In this document: piece by piece, positions 21,746-32,465 of the stretch | How the letters are laid out: each line of letters opens with the position of its first letter | Position numbering within the stretch: position 1 is the first letter of the stretch | Source of the DNA: Neoceratodus forsteri | Lineage: Eukaryota > Chordata > Ceratodontiformes > Ceratodontidae | NCBI GenBank assembly: GCA_016271365.2 | Contig: JADMNL010000022.1 | Location: 218,402,501-218,466,500, forward strand | Reading direction: 5' to 3' | DNA length: 64,000 nucleotides | The notes under the pieces: generated by a model | The model's database searches: none | Seen by the model: the letters and a program-made list of their open reading frames with translations, nothing else | What the model was told of the DNA's origin: nothing | Position numbers and translations under genes: made by a program

Positions 21746-22128
21746 CCCAGTAGAGAAGTTTTAATTATACCAGTAACTCCTTCCTCCTGGTATTCTGTCT
21801 GTTCTCTGGCAGAAGCTGTCTAGGGCAATGTTTATATCTGGTCTTAACCTGGCTCCTTCTAGCTAAGCCACTCCCCCTACTTTGTAAATCTTTCTACACT
21901 TAGTTAATTTCACAGATAACAATTCCCTTCTGACACCTGTGACAAGCACCTAGATAAGTATACAGATAACAGATAACAATTTACTTCAACTACCTCTGAC
22001 AAACACACTAACTCCTTTTTTTTTACCCTAAATTGAAGGTCCCAGTACAAGAGATCTAGTTCTTAGTCCCAGTAGAGAAGTTTTAGTTATACCAGTAGCT
22101 CCTTCCTCCTGGTGTTCTGTCTGTTCGG
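21746..22128 (-). repeat. Duplicated 5'UTR unit of the CR1 (322-bp period)
   Basis: About 60 bp beginning CCCAGTAGAGAAGTTTTA at 21746 recur at 22068 with four or so differences, giving a period of 322 bp. The second copy ends at the element's 5' boundary near 22128. This is a tandem 5'UTR of about 1.2 units, as in LINEs with monomer promoters. Confidence 0.75.
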
Positions 22129-22250
22129 AACAATTTTCATAGTGGGGGTGCTGAAAGTCATTGAAAAAAATGTATAGGAAACCATACAGAATTGTACGTC
22201 AAACAAGGGGGTGCTGCAGCACCCCCAGCACCCCTAGTTCCAGCACCTAT
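22129..22250. repeat. Dispersed repeat with GGTGCTG/CAGCACC ends
   Basis: The segment begins GGAACAATTTTCATAG and ends with CAGCACCCCTAGTTCC, so its ends are inverted (GGAAC...GTTCC, GGGGGTGCTG...CAGCACCCCC). It resembles a dispersed MITE-like repeat that I recall from several vertebrate genomes; this assignment is from memory and weak. No target-site duplication was identified. Confidence 0.45.
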
Positions 22251-22592
22251 TAGCAAGTATTTTCTATAACTACAAATCCCAGAATCCCCTGCAGCTGACA
22301 TCAGAGGAGAGCTGCATCAGTGGGAGATTCAATGTCCTGCAGTGTATGTTAAGAGTTTTTATAAGCTCTGATCTTTTGTTTGCTGGTCCCATAGTCCTCC
22401 TTGGGCTAAGTACAGTCACAGGAAACTGTACGTAGCCCCGGGAGAACACTGGGATGGGCAGACATCCAATCGGAGTTTATAAAAGCTCTAACATGCACTG
22501 CAGGCTATTGAATCTCCCACTGATGCAGCCTGCCTCTAATGTCAGGTGCAGGGGATTCTGGGATTTGTAGTTACAGAAATGTCAGCTTGCTA
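22251..22592. mobile_element. Foldback MITE with ~130-bp inverted arms
   Basis: The left arm (TTAGCAAG, then AACTACAAATCCCAGAATCC and a run through GCATCAGTGGGAGATTCAAT) is repeated as its reverse complement on the right (to CTTGCTAG at 22592). The arms are about 130 bp with scattered mismatches. The centre has a small perfect hairpin (GTACAGT...ACTGTAC at about 22420-22441). Flanking TA dinucleotides could be a TA target duplication. No transposase is encoded. Confidence 0.8.
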
Positions 22593-22906
22593 GTCAACAG
22601 AAACAGTCTGAAACAATCCACTATATACCGCAGTAAACAGTAAGTAAAAAAAAAAATATGTATATATATTTCTACACAGAAAGTGCAGATTGGGACCAGT
22701 CCCACATTTGCGTATCGGGCTCTCAGTACTGACTGTTCCCCTTTAAGTGTCAGTCCATGGAAGACAGGCACTCAACAGACAGTCACAAACTTGTAAGACA
22801 CACACAGTATATTTACTTTTAAACTGGCTTTTATTCCTTGTTCCTGGAAACTGCAGTTGCAGTGGTACAATTCAGAGGTTGCAGCATGCAGCTAACTTTG
22901 CCACAC

Positions 22907-22983
22907 AACCCCTAGTGCCTCGACCTATTGTCTTCCAAGGGGGAATCCCCCTTGGAAGAACATAGATCGAGGTGCTAGGGGTT
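22907..22983. repeat. Compact hairpin, 37-bp arms and 3-nt loop
   Basis: AACCCCTAG...TCTTCCAAGGGGG pairs with CCCCCTTGGAAGA...CTAGGGGTT with five mismatches over 37 bp and the loop AAT. The size and shape resemble either a very short foldback element or a small-RNA precursor. No transcript evidence can be seen. Confidence 0.8.
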
Positions 22984-23566
22984 GGACAGATTTTGTTAAT
23001 TGGGGCTAGCAACCCCTGGCGGAGCACCGGGATCCTACCGCTGAGCACACGGCACCAGTTGGACTGTCTGTTTGTTCCCCTTTAAGGCAGTCTGGCCAGT
23101 TGCCAGGCAAACCAAGCATAATCACTGAGTGAAGATTAAAAAAAAAAAAATAACAAAACCGGTCCTGTTTACTTTTCAGAATTCAGAAGAATGACTTGTG
23201 CTGGAGAATGGAGGAGGGGCAGGGTGTGAAAAAGAGGCATTGTGAGCTGTCTGTGCCATCTCAAACTCTAACTGCCCAGAAATAATAACCCACCAGTCTC
23301 CAAACATGCAGAGCAGAGTTACTGAGTTTGGAGCAGAAAGTGTAGCAGCCTGTAAATCACAAGGAACTGGAGGGAGATGGTACCCATACGGTTCATTTTA
23401 ACACACCTCTTACAAAACCATATGAGCATTCCTGCACCTTTGTCCTCTTTCTTCATTGAATAGTCTGGGAGAGTTCCACCACCTAGAGAAAGGAAAAGGG
23501 GAAATTGTTTAAGCAGGAAAGGCACACTAAGCCAAAGATTGTTTCCAGGTGTGACCTGGTAGCACA

Positions 23567-23690
23567 AAAAAGTTAAGTGACTTGCTCAGGGTCACACAGT
23601 ATGCAAGTGGGGGCTGTGGGATTCAAACCCAGGTGTCCAGGTTTGCAGCTCAGAGCCCTAAACCACAGAGCTTTACTACCTCTTAAGAAG
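23567..23690 (-). repeat. MIR/CORE-type SINE fragment
   Basis: On the minus strand the order is a tRNA-like A box (TGTGGTTTAGGGCTC), a B box (GGGTTTGAATCCC, 23618-23630) and the L2-type body TGTGTGACCCTGAGCAAGTC then ACTTAACTTTT. This is the layout of MIR-like SINEs. It is old and lacks a tail. Confidence 0.75.
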
Positions 23691-23747
23691 ACAGTTCCCA
23701 CACCTAAAAAATCTAGAGGTGAGAGTTCTCCCACCTAAACATATGCA

Positions 23748-24280
23748 ATTTATTTATTTTTATTTTCTTCTTTTTGTCCCTACTACTCCCATCAGGTTCT
23801 GCTCTGGTCACGTACCCCATCCGCCTTCACCTTCGGTTATGCCTGCATCCCAGTTATCCCTGGTTTCCCCCCAGAGAGGGGGGCCGCAGCACTGACCCCC
23901 GATATCAGGGCCATGGAACATGTATGTGGTTGGTGGGATCGGCTCTGGAGGCTAATTGAGGCTCATGGGGGCAGACCGTCATGTAGACTGTGAGGTTCAG
24001 GAGTTTTTCCCCCTTTAAGCAGGACAGAGACATGCAATGACAACCTGCGTCCGCCCCATCCTGACATTCTGTTGCGTGTCGACGTGGTGTGGCTACCCAA
24101 CCTCCGCTAGGTGCCGCTCATGCGCCGAATGCTGCCCTGCTCTCCCCGGAGAAGGAGCGCTGTCCCAGGGAAGCGCAATCGTTCTCCCCCCGGGCAGCCC
24201 TCCGGCGACCCAGGTCCGTTCCTGAACTCAGGTTGCCGGTGTTGCAAGCGGAAATCCAACCACTGCGCCGATGGGCCAGC
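23748..24280 (-). repeat. GC-rich SINE, copy G (533 bp)
   Basis: The head lies on the right, with the best A-box match of the family on the minus strand (GGCGCAGTGGTT at about 24262-24273). The T-rich left end is the A-rich tail of the minus strand. A perfect 11-bp duplication AAACATATGCA flanks it at 23737-23747 and 24281-24291. The landmark GATTG..C.TCCC and GCTCTCC-like blocks are degenerate but present. Predicted ORFs here are spurious. Confidence 0.9.
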
Positions 24281-24984
24281 AAACATATGCAGTTTAGTTA
24301 TTGGGTACCTCGGCAGTGTTGGCTGTAGACATCAGAAAGGATTAACCATTTGGCTAAACCCAGATTGTTCTCTTAGCCACCACTTAGTTTGTTTCAGCCT
24401 TTAACCATGTTAGCCATTTTTCCCTAAGCATTTTTAGCTGAGTTAACAAAAATCAAATGGCTTGGTGACTAACAAGATGAGCCAGCATTACCTGTGTTGA
24501 TAAATTCTATAGAGCAGGGATGGTGAATGTAAGGGCTAAACTGAGCAGGAGCTCACAGAGACTGAGTTCCACCTTCCCTTACAACACTGTTTGAGAGCTC
24601 CTGCTCCTTTGATATCTTTCACCATTGAATAATATGGGAGAACCACACCTCTGAAAGATGACAGTTCGCCCTCCCTCCCTCCTATAACCGAGAGGTAAAG
24701 TATGTTACCTCCAAAACATTGCCAGTGTGACCAGTGATAAGATCCATGGGTCCCTAACCCTTCATTCACATTGCTGTCTCTTAATGTATAAATGTCACAC
24801 CTAGAGACTGGATCCCAGAGTACCTTGCAGAAGGATTTATTAGATGCTTGCACTGCAGTAACTGTCTAGATGCAAATGTGTGGCGGTGCCCGAGTGCCAG
24901 TAGCAGCATGCAGAGTACATTTTTTTCTGAAGTATGACTCATTGTCCTTCTGTTCTGCCTCACTGTATAAATCACTGCAAACAG

Positions 24985-25450
24985 GTCTCTTTCTCTCTCT
25001 CCACCTCTCTCTCTCTCACCTCCTCCCCCGATTTAGTATGTTACAGAAATACAGAAAATCTCTCCCTTTCTCTCCCCTTCCCCCTAGACAGACTATATCT
25101 TAAAAATGCTGGAAATCTCTGTCTGTAAGGCGCAGTGATACAGAACCAGGCAGTATTTACTCCCATAATTTCTCTGTCTCTCTCCCGTCCTTGCCTAGAC
25201 AGACTATATCACAAAAATAAAGGAAATCTCTTTCTCCCTCACACTGTGTTTTATTTTTTCAAGCACTACCACACTGCGTTCTCTCTCTTTGTCAAGTCTT
25301 GTGTCCACAGTATAAATCCCAATAATCATGACAGTCTCTCTCTCGCTCTCTCCGCCCCATCTCCCTCTCTTTCTGCCCTTCTTCCTCTTTGTCTCTCTCC
25401 CTCTCTTGCTGAGGACAAGTCAGTGATCCGTGACAAAGCTGCAGTATAAG
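24985..25450. repeat. CT-rich tandem region, ~111-bp unit
   Basis: CTAGACAGACTATATC occurs at 25084 and 25195 with similar CT-rich flanks (TCTCTCTCTCCC), giving a period of about 111 bp in roughly three degenerate units. Simple (CT)n tracts lie at 24990-25020 and 25330-25410. No coding sequence is supported. Confidence 0.7.
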
Positions 25451-26346
25451 ACCCCCCTTTCTCCTTCTATAACCCCCACCCCACCTTTCTTCTCCCTTGT
25501 AAGTCACAACAATCAGGGTGTTCTCTGGGCTGATATCCAAGCAGGTGCAACAAATATTCTTCAAGTTAGTGATCAGGTGTCCACTGGACCACATTTGTTT
25601 GTGACCAAAGTTCCAGCAGTTATGTCCCTTTAGAGCCATTATATGTGTAGGGCCACACCCTGGCTCTTCAGGGACACTTGCTCCACACACTCCAAGGGGG
25701 CCGGCCTGGCTTCTTGGTGGTGCAGTGCACTGGGTGTCAAAATTCAGTAGCACGGAGCCTTCTCCTGGGGTGATCCCAACTGGCTCACAGGTTGTAACTA
25801 CCCTGGCACACACAACTCTGCCCACAGTGCAAAGACACTGTGACTATACAAATGCAGGCAACACCAACTATCAATTCTCAAATACCATCAATAGCAGGGA
25901 TGCTTAATGTTTGGGACCAAGTACTTTAGCTATTTGGTATTATGCAATTAATAAAGCCCCCCCCCAGGTGACCAGGGCAAGTCTCAGGCCACCCCGTACC
26001 CATCCCAGTACTTACCACCCACCTAACTCTTCACTCCTTCTCCCTGAGTTTAAAAAAGAAAATGAAAAATCACAAAAATGTGCCTTTAAAATATACCTCT
26101 TTCTCTAAAAAGAACCCCAGCTGACGTATGATGTTCATAAAGAAAGTCTTGTTAAAAAAAAGTCCTAAAACAAGGAGGTTTTCCATGTTAAAATTTCACA
26201 GTTTCAAAAGTCTCATCACCCTCAACCAATTTCCTAAGTGAACATCAACGTGCGCAATTAAAAACTGAAACCATGTGCAGATTCTTGGTGGCAGAAAGAA
26301 TGCGTTTCAGAAAATAGGGTATAGGCCTTAAATTTCATCATACAGA
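25451..26346. other. No gene recognised
   Basis: The stretch has unremarkable composition. A 177-residue antisense frame over 25292-25825 has no domain and overlaps the CT-rich repeat, so it is not called. Confidence 0.4.
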
Positions 26347-26351
26347 GGAGG

Positions 26352-27160
26352 TTGCCCGTCTCCAAGGCTGACCTGGTTAGGATTCCTGAAACCTCCTCCC
26401 CCACCCAGGGACCACCAGGGCCAATGCCACCACCTCAGAGGTTGCCAAGAAAGAGGAGAGGCTGGACCAGGGTGGGCTCAAGGAATGAGAGGGTGGTAGA
26501 ACAGAGTTGCATCCCTCCAGTTGTACCTCTCCACAATTCATTCGCTCTTCTGGTGAATAGTGGTTCCTCTATGGAGGCACCTGCAGTGGAGACCAGGGAG
26601 GATGCTGGGAACCTTCACAAAGGAGACCCACAGGAGGGTGGCATTGGACCCCACAGGGGAAGGAAACAACTCCTGGTGGGGGACTCAATCATTAGGGGGG
26701 TAGAAATGGGGGAGGAAGGGGAGAGGGAGGTAAGGTGCCTTCCTGGCGCCACAGCTTGGAGGGACAGGAAGCGAATCCTCAGGATCGTGGGAGGAGCTGC
26801 ACGAGGGAGGGAGCTGGATGTCATTGTCCACCTAGGGACAAATGACCTGGCTAGGAATGGGATCAGAGCAGTGCAAGAGGAGTTTGTAGAGTTGGAAGGG
26901 GCCTTAGACAAGTGGCATACATGTAACCTTCTCGGAGTGCTGCCTGTCTATGGCAAGGGAGATGCTGGGCGCTTCTCACCAGGAATTCAATGAGTGGTTG
27001 AAAAACTGGTGTGGAGCTCAGGGTTTTGGCTTCATTGGGGACTGGGGAGCCACCTGGAGGGATGCAGACCTATACTGGTGCGATGGTCTGCATCTGTCCA
27101 GGGGGGGAATCAGGATCCTAGGTGAGAGGTTTAGATGCTTCATTGGCAAGCATTTAAACT
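26352..27160 (+). pseudogene. CR1 ORF1 esterase (5'-truncated, one frameshift)
   Basis: The zinc finger is missing because of 5' truncation. The SGNH esterase is readable: GDS at residues 110-112 of the open part (about 26679-26687) and HLGTND at 160-165 (about 26829-26846). A frameshift near 26955 moves the last third into another frame, where the WCDGLHLSRGG block (about 27076-27108) keeps the catalytic His that is lost in the 20.5-21.4 kb copy. The domain ends in CFIGKHLN at 27160. Confidence 0.85.
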
Positions 27161-27344
27161 AGCCAAGGGGGGAGGCACTGAAAAGGAGCAGGGCAATCCG
27201 AGCCTCCCCCCACAATACATGGTGATTAGTGAGGTAAACACCAAGGTACAGAAGTTATTAGGGAGTAGAACAGATTTAAATGTAAAAAAAGGCAAAGGCA
27301 GTAAGGATAGAAATGGGGCTAAAAGGGGTAAGGCTATCAGAAAG

Positions 27345-28440
27345 TGGAGGGTGATGAGTACCAATGCCCGTAGTCTGTGTAACAAGCTCCCTGAACTAGT
27401 GGCCTTGATGGAAGAGGGTTGTCTGGATATTGTGGCAGTCACAGAAACATGGTACACAGAGAACCATGACTGGGATGTCAACATACCAGGATACACAATC
27501 TACAGGAGGGACAGGGAGGGTAAAAGAGGAGGAGGAGTAGCTCTCTATGTAAAGGAAGGGATCAAAGCAACAGAACTAAAGAGTAAACAGGGAGCAGATG
27601 AGGCACTTTGGGTCACCCTGGAAACAGGAAATGGCACCACAATCCGCATGGGGGTTGTATACAGACCCCCATCTCAGGGGGAGGGAATGGACAAGGAAAT
27701 GATAGAAGGCTTTCTTAGAATGGCAGAAAAAGGGGAGATATTGTTGATGGGGGACCTGAATATGCCAGATGTTAATTGGAGCACCTTTGCTGCATGCACA
27801 TCCAAGAGCAGGATCATTCTTGATGCCCTACAGGGGGCATGCTTTAGACAGCTAGTATTGGAACCCACCCGGGAGGGAGCAATCTTAGACCTGGTACTCT
27901 CAAATGGGGATGGAGAAAGAATCTCAGATTTAGAAGTGGGTAGCCATCTGGGAACAAGCGACCACAAAACAGTGTGGTTCACGATAAACACAGCCATACA
28001 ATCAAGCCATACAAAAGCAAGAGTACTGGACTTTAGGAGGGCTGACTTTGGGAAAATGAGAGAGTGCCTCAGAAAAGCACTAGCAAACAGGCAAGAAGGA
28101 GGGGTGGAGGAACAATGGGGAGTGATCAAAACAGCCATCACAGAGGCAACAAGCCTTTGTGTAAAGCAAATCAATAAAACACAACGAAGGAAAAAACACT
28201 ATGGTTCTCAAAAGAGGTGGCAGGGAAGGTTAAGGAGAAAAGGATAGCATTCAGGAAATATAAGGAAACACAGAAGGAGCAGGACAGAGAACTTTATCAG
28301 TTAAAGCAGAAAGAGGCTGGGAAGGCAGTCAGAATAGCAAAGGCCCAAACGGAGGAAAGGATAGCCAATTCTGTTAAGAAGGGGATAAGACCTTTTATAG
28401 GTACATTAGGGAGTGAAGAAAGACCAAAGGAGGGATACTG
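27345..28440 (+). pseudogene. CR1 ORF2 endonuclease domain, largely intact
   Basis: The open frame (27135-28247) covers a whole APE-like endonuclease that would nick target DNA to prime reverse transcription. Visible catalytic blocks are STNARS (Asn, about 27363), VTETWYTENHDW (Glu, about 27444), VVYRPPS, MGDLNMPDVNW (Asp/Asn, about 27750) and LGTSDHKTVWF (Asp/His, about 27954-27970). I place the protein start near the ATG at 27354, because the upstream codons correspond to ORF1 and the intergenic part. A frameshift at about 28235 moves the linker (28217-28441) to another frame, which then ends at a stop. Confidence 0.88.
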
Positions 28441-28474
28441 AAGCTTAATAAAGGGGAGGGAATGTGGGTAGAGG

Positions 28475-29995
28475 GTGACAGTGAAAAAGCAGGATACTGA
28501 ACGAATATTTCTGCTCAATATTCACCAAGGAAGAGGAGGGGAGTTACCTAAACCAAACAAGAGAAACACTCTGAAGACGGGGGTCGATACCAGTCCATTT
28601 ACAGAAGAAAGGGTTCTGAAAGAACTAATAAAATTGAAGGTGGACAAAGCAATGGGGCCTGATGGGATTCACCCAAGAATTCTAAAAGAACTAAGGGTAG
28701 AACTAGTGACACCGCTGACTACTCTCTTTAACAAATCATGGGAGGATGGGGTGGTACCCGAGGACTGGAGGAGGGCAGATGTGATTCCTCTTCACAAAAG
28801 TGGGAGCAGGACAGAGGCAGGAAACTACAGACCAGCTAGTATGACCTCAGTGGTAGGGAAAATGATGGAATCACTTCTGAAGGAAAGAATTGTTGAGTAC
28901 CTAGAGGCAAGTGGGGCAGAGGACCCAAGGCAGCATGGATTCACGATGGGAAGGTCATGTCAGACAAATCTAATAGATTTCTTTGACTGGGTGACCAAAG
29001 TAGTAGACCAGGGAGGGGCTGTGGACATGGTCTGCCTAGATTTTAGCAAGGCATTTGATACAGTCCCACACAAAAGATTAATACACAAGATAACCAGCCT
29101 TGGAGTGGGTCCCAAGGTGGTAGCCTGGATAAAAAATTGGCTAGACAACAGGACTCAAAGGGTAGTAGTAAATGGAGTACACAGTGAAGAAAGGAGGGTT
29201 ACTAGCGGAGTACCGCAGGGTTCAGTACTGGGACCGGTCCTTTTTAATGTCTTTATAAGTGACATTGCGAGGAACTGGAAGGAAAAGTATGTCTCTTTGC
29301 AGATGACACAAAGATCTGCAACAGGGTTGATACACAAGATGGAGTGGAAAGGATGAGAAAGGACTTGGCAAGGTTGGAGGAATGGTCAAATGTATGGCAG
29401 CTCAGATTCAATGCAAAGAAGTGCAAGGTAATGCATAGGAAACAAAAACCAGGGAAGCGTACAAAATGGGGGTGAGATACTGACAACAGTAAAAATAGAA
29501 AGGGACCTGGGGGTAATTATATCAGATGATCTAAAGGTGGGCAAGCAATGTGAGAAGGCAGTAAGGAAGGCTGGGGGATACTAGGATGCATAGGAAGAGG
29601 CATCAATAGTAGAAAACAGGAAGTTGTTATCCTCTGTACAGACAGTTGGCAGACCCCATCTGGAGTACTGTGTGCAGTTCTGGAGACCCCATCTCCAAAA
29701 GACATAGACAGAGTGAAGGCTGTCCAGAGGAGGGCAACAAAATGGTGCAGGGTCTGCACCTGAAGACATCTGAAGAAAGACTAAAGGAGCTTAATATGTA
29801 TACCCTTGAGGAAAGAAGGGAGAGAGGGACATGATAGAAACTTTCAAGTACCTCAAGGAATTAACAAAGTCCAAGAGGTAGCATCTTCCAGAAAAGAGAT
29901 GTGCAAGAACAAGGGGCACAATTTGAAGATAGAGGGGGACAGCTCAGAGGTAATGTGAGGAAGTATTTTCCACTGAGAGGGTTGTGATGCATGGA
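28475..29995 (+). pseudogene. CR1 ORF2 reverse transcriptase, frameshifted at the active site
   Basis: The frame 28475-29356 carries the fingers and palm: [16 protein letters not shown], then motif [14 protein letters not shown] (about 29035-29075), and motif [16 protein letters not shown] (about 29203-29250). A one-base frameshift near 29265 puts the catalytic LFADDTK block (29288-29310) out of frame. The thumb and C-terminal part (LRPHLEYCVQFW-like, 29650-29700; MVQGLH 29740-29760) continue in further frames with several small deletions. It cannot make an active RT. Confidence 0.9.
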
Positions 29996-30426
29996 ACCTC
30001 CTGAGGAGGTCGTGGAGTCAAGAACAGTGGGGACTTCAAGAATGCATGGGACAGGCATAAGGCAGTCCTAGTGGGGGTAGGAGGAAGTAAGCTGTTGGTT
30101 AACTAGGATCTGCAGCTTATCTGTTAGGTAGGAAAATGGGCAGACTGGGTGGGCCAAGCGGTCCTTATCTGCCGTCAAATTCTATGTTTCTATGTTTCTA
30201 TATAATCGCAAGAAAAATCTAGGAACTTCATTGGCCGAGACACATCACCTGACCATGCATTACATTCCTAGCACTGCACGGTCAGATACTGGATGTCATT
30301 CCCATCCCGGAAAAAACACTTATGAGCCATTTTATAAGCTCAATAAGCCACTTCAGTGTGTGCATTACAGGACTTTTATGCATTTCCCAGGCGAGTAAGG
30401 GCACTCACCATCAAGGTGTGCATTAA

Positions 30427-30596
30427 ATATAGGATAAAGTATGGGGAGAAGTGTGTTACGAGAATTTAACTCACACCCGAGTTGTTGGATGTCACATAAA
30501 CCCGGAGAGCCGAGGGGTTTATGAATGCCATCCAACAATGAGGGTGTGTGTTAAATTCGAGTTTTACACACTTCTCCCCATACTTTATTTTATATA
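30427..30596. mobile_element. Foldback MITE, ~75-80-bp arms
   Basis: The left arm (ATATAGGATAAAGTATGGGG ... AACTCACACCC ... TTGTTGGATG) reappears inverted on the right to TACTTTATTTTATAT. The arms meet around 30507-30520 at a short loop with GGAGAGCCGAGGGG. AT-rich TATA-type sequence lies at both outer ends. It encodes nothing. Confidence 0.85.
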
Positions 30597-31484
30597 ATTG
30601 AAGGGATCCGTTTTCTCCGAAAAAAAGTCATTGTGCTTACGGTTTTCTTGGTCTTCAACGAACTGTTTCGTCCGCTGTTTGGAATCGGCTTAAGATTTTT
30701 TTTTTTTTTTTAAACTTATAGCTGATGTGAGGCTGCTGGAGGCTATCTGGGATGGAGGTAAGTGTTTTTTTTTTCAGTGGCAGTTGAAGTGAGAGGGATA
30801 GTTTGAACGTGATATCTTTAGTTTCCTCGAGCGCTTTGTTGTGGAACGGAGTGCGTGAATGCAGGTGTTATGGCATTTAATACACGGTTTTCGCAATACA
30901 AGAAAACGGAGACCATTAATTATAATCCTGTAATGCGCACCCTGTCATGGATTACTGCTCACTTAATTGTTTTGTTTTAGAGGTCTTATAGCACGGACAT
31001 GTGAAGTATCATAAGCGCCAATGTCTCAGGCCACTGGTGGGGTACATATTATTACTGTTACATTTCAAATACCAAGAACTCAAAGATACTGAAATTCTTG
31101 GCATTCTGTTTGTTTTTTTCTTTTATAATTTTCATTAAGACATTTCAAGATACAGCAACTTCAGTAACCATAAAACAATTGCAACTACCAGTATAAAATA
31201 ATAAAAGAATGAACTGTGTATTAAATAAACACATACTTCAACATATCTTACAAACATGAGCCAAAAATTGATGGCTTACAAAGTCTATGTTATAACGTGC
31301 CATATCATACATTAGAGATTTTCTAAGATCCATTAATAACATTTTTGACGCTTAAGGTATACACATTTGGTCGATAAATTATTACTAATCTAGATTTAGA
31401 ATGGGACCCCAAATAGAATTAAATTGATCGGACTATGAGGAGCTGTTACCAGGAACACAGAAGACAGGACACAGGGTCATGAGT
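30597..31484. other. No gene recognised
   Basis: AT-rich sequence with homopolymer T runs (30697-30711). No element signature is readable. Confidence 0.4.
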
Positions 31485-31601
31485 GGAGGTTAATGGGGGG
31501 ATGATTTAGAAAGGATGTGAGGAAGTATTATTTCACAGAAAGAGTGGCAGAACCAAGGAGTGGTCTGCCGGCAGAGGTGGTGAGTGCAAGAACCATATAT
31601 G
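31485..31601 (+). pseudogene. CR1-type LINE C-terminal fragment, left part
   Basis: The sequence GATGTGAGGAAGTATTATTT and GGTCTGCCGGCAGAGGTGG encode the conserved RKYYF.ER and LPAEVV-type C-terminal motif of CR1-like ORF2. It is cut at CATATATG by a SINE, and the coding phrase and 3'UTR resume at 32188 after the SINE. Confidence 0.8.
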
Positions 31602-32187
31602 AGGTCAGCCCGGTGACGCTGAGGGTTAGGGCGCTGGGCGCCACACCTTGCATCACACCGGCGGCCCTGGTTCAGGAATGAGCTTGGGTCACTGGGGGTC
31701 AGCCAGGGGGAGAAGGATTGAGCATCCCAGGGACTGCTCTCCTTCTCGGGGGGGGGTACACCGCGGCTCTGTCGGCTCCTGGCAGTGGCTGCGGGTCACT
31801 GCAGTGGCAGGTCGATGTGGCGATGGCACGAGTAGCGTCATACATGTGGTGCGTGGGAGCACACACAACAGCATCGATGCCATTGCACGCTCATGCCAGG
31901 GAGTAAAGGGGATTTACATACAAAATACCTTAGTGTACTACATGACAGATGGCCTAGCAATGCCGTTCCACTCTGATTCAGGATGCTCCCCCTGGATCCC
32001 GAACTCCAGCTTCCGCAGTGGTGGGGTAGGTTCCTACCGTGATGTGGCCAATGTGTGGAATGGAGGAGGGGGTCGAGTATGGGCACTTGGAGTGGCGCGG
32101 GGGCTGTGTGGCCAGATGGATTGGGGGGGAACCATAGATACCACCCCCCAGCCGTGGAGAAAATAAGCAAATTAAGAAAAAAAAAAA
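31602..32187 (+). repeat. GC-rich SINE, copy B (586 bp), inserted in a CR1
   Basis: A perfect 8-bp duplication CATATATG at 31594-31601 and 32188-32195 flanks the insert, and the CR1 coding phrase is continuous once the insert is ignored. The head reads GGTCAGCCCGGTGACGCTGA and the landmark GAAGGATTGAGCATCCC plus GGACTGCTCTCC is at 31712-31744. The tail is a run of A residues ending at 32187. This copy gives the cleanest definition of the element's ends. Confidence 0.95.
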
Positions 32188-32465
32188 CATATATGGCTTC
32201 AAACATGGCTGGGACAGAGTCAAGGGGATAGTATCTACTCAGAGGGAAGTGGGAGGTGGAAACACGAATACCAAAAGGAGGAACAGTGTGAGTGAAGACC
32301 CCACAGAGACAACAGATCCTGGGGTATGATTATGCCAACTGGATGGACCGTGGGTCTTTTTTCTCCTGTCATTGTCTATGTTTCTGTCTTTCTATGATGG
32401 GGTAATATGGGCAGACTTGACGGACCATTAGTCTTTTTCTGCCATTATAATCTATGTTTCTGTGC
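32188..32465 (+). repeat. CR1-type LINE 3' end, right part
   Basis: After the SINE the LINE continues with GCTTCAAACATGGCTGGGA (coding end) and a 3'UTR ending GGGCAGACTTGACGGACC...TCTATGTTTC. Two versions of the 3' terminal phrase occur (32340-32395 and 32400-32462), so the 3' end is duplicated. It is a different CR1 subfamily from the long copies. Confidence 0.75.

Larger units (their letters stand above)
17440..22128 (-). mobile_element. CR1 LINE, near full length (4.7 kb)
   Basis: The element has all expected parts on the minus strand: a 5'UTR with a duplicated unit (about 21746-22128), ORF1 (20457-21383), ORF2 with endonuclease and RT (about 17620-20319), and a short 3'UTR ending in CATAGAAACATAG words at 17440-17455. 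Full-length copies are rare for CR1 because most are 5'-truncated, so this is the best reference for the family here. ORF1 is open but ORF2 has several frameshifts. The 5' end adjoins a dispersed repeat at 22129. Confidence 0.92.
26347..30203 (+). mobile_element. CR1 LINE, 3.9 kb, 5'-truncated in ORF1
   Basis: The copy begins within the ORF1 coiled-coil region (GAGGTTGCCCGTCTCC equals the ORF1 stretch near 21270 on the other strand) and runs to the 3' terminal words TTCTATGTTTCTATG at 30184-30203. It retains ORF1 esterase, endonuclease and RT. The same family as the 17.4-22.1 kb copy, with better-preserved endonuclease and RT but frameshifts in ORF1 and RT. Confidence 0.93.

Noticed and set aside
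25292..25825. A 177-codon minus-strand frame
   Set aside because: Half of it is the translation of a CT-rich tandem repeat (Glu/Arg runs) and the rest has no domain.
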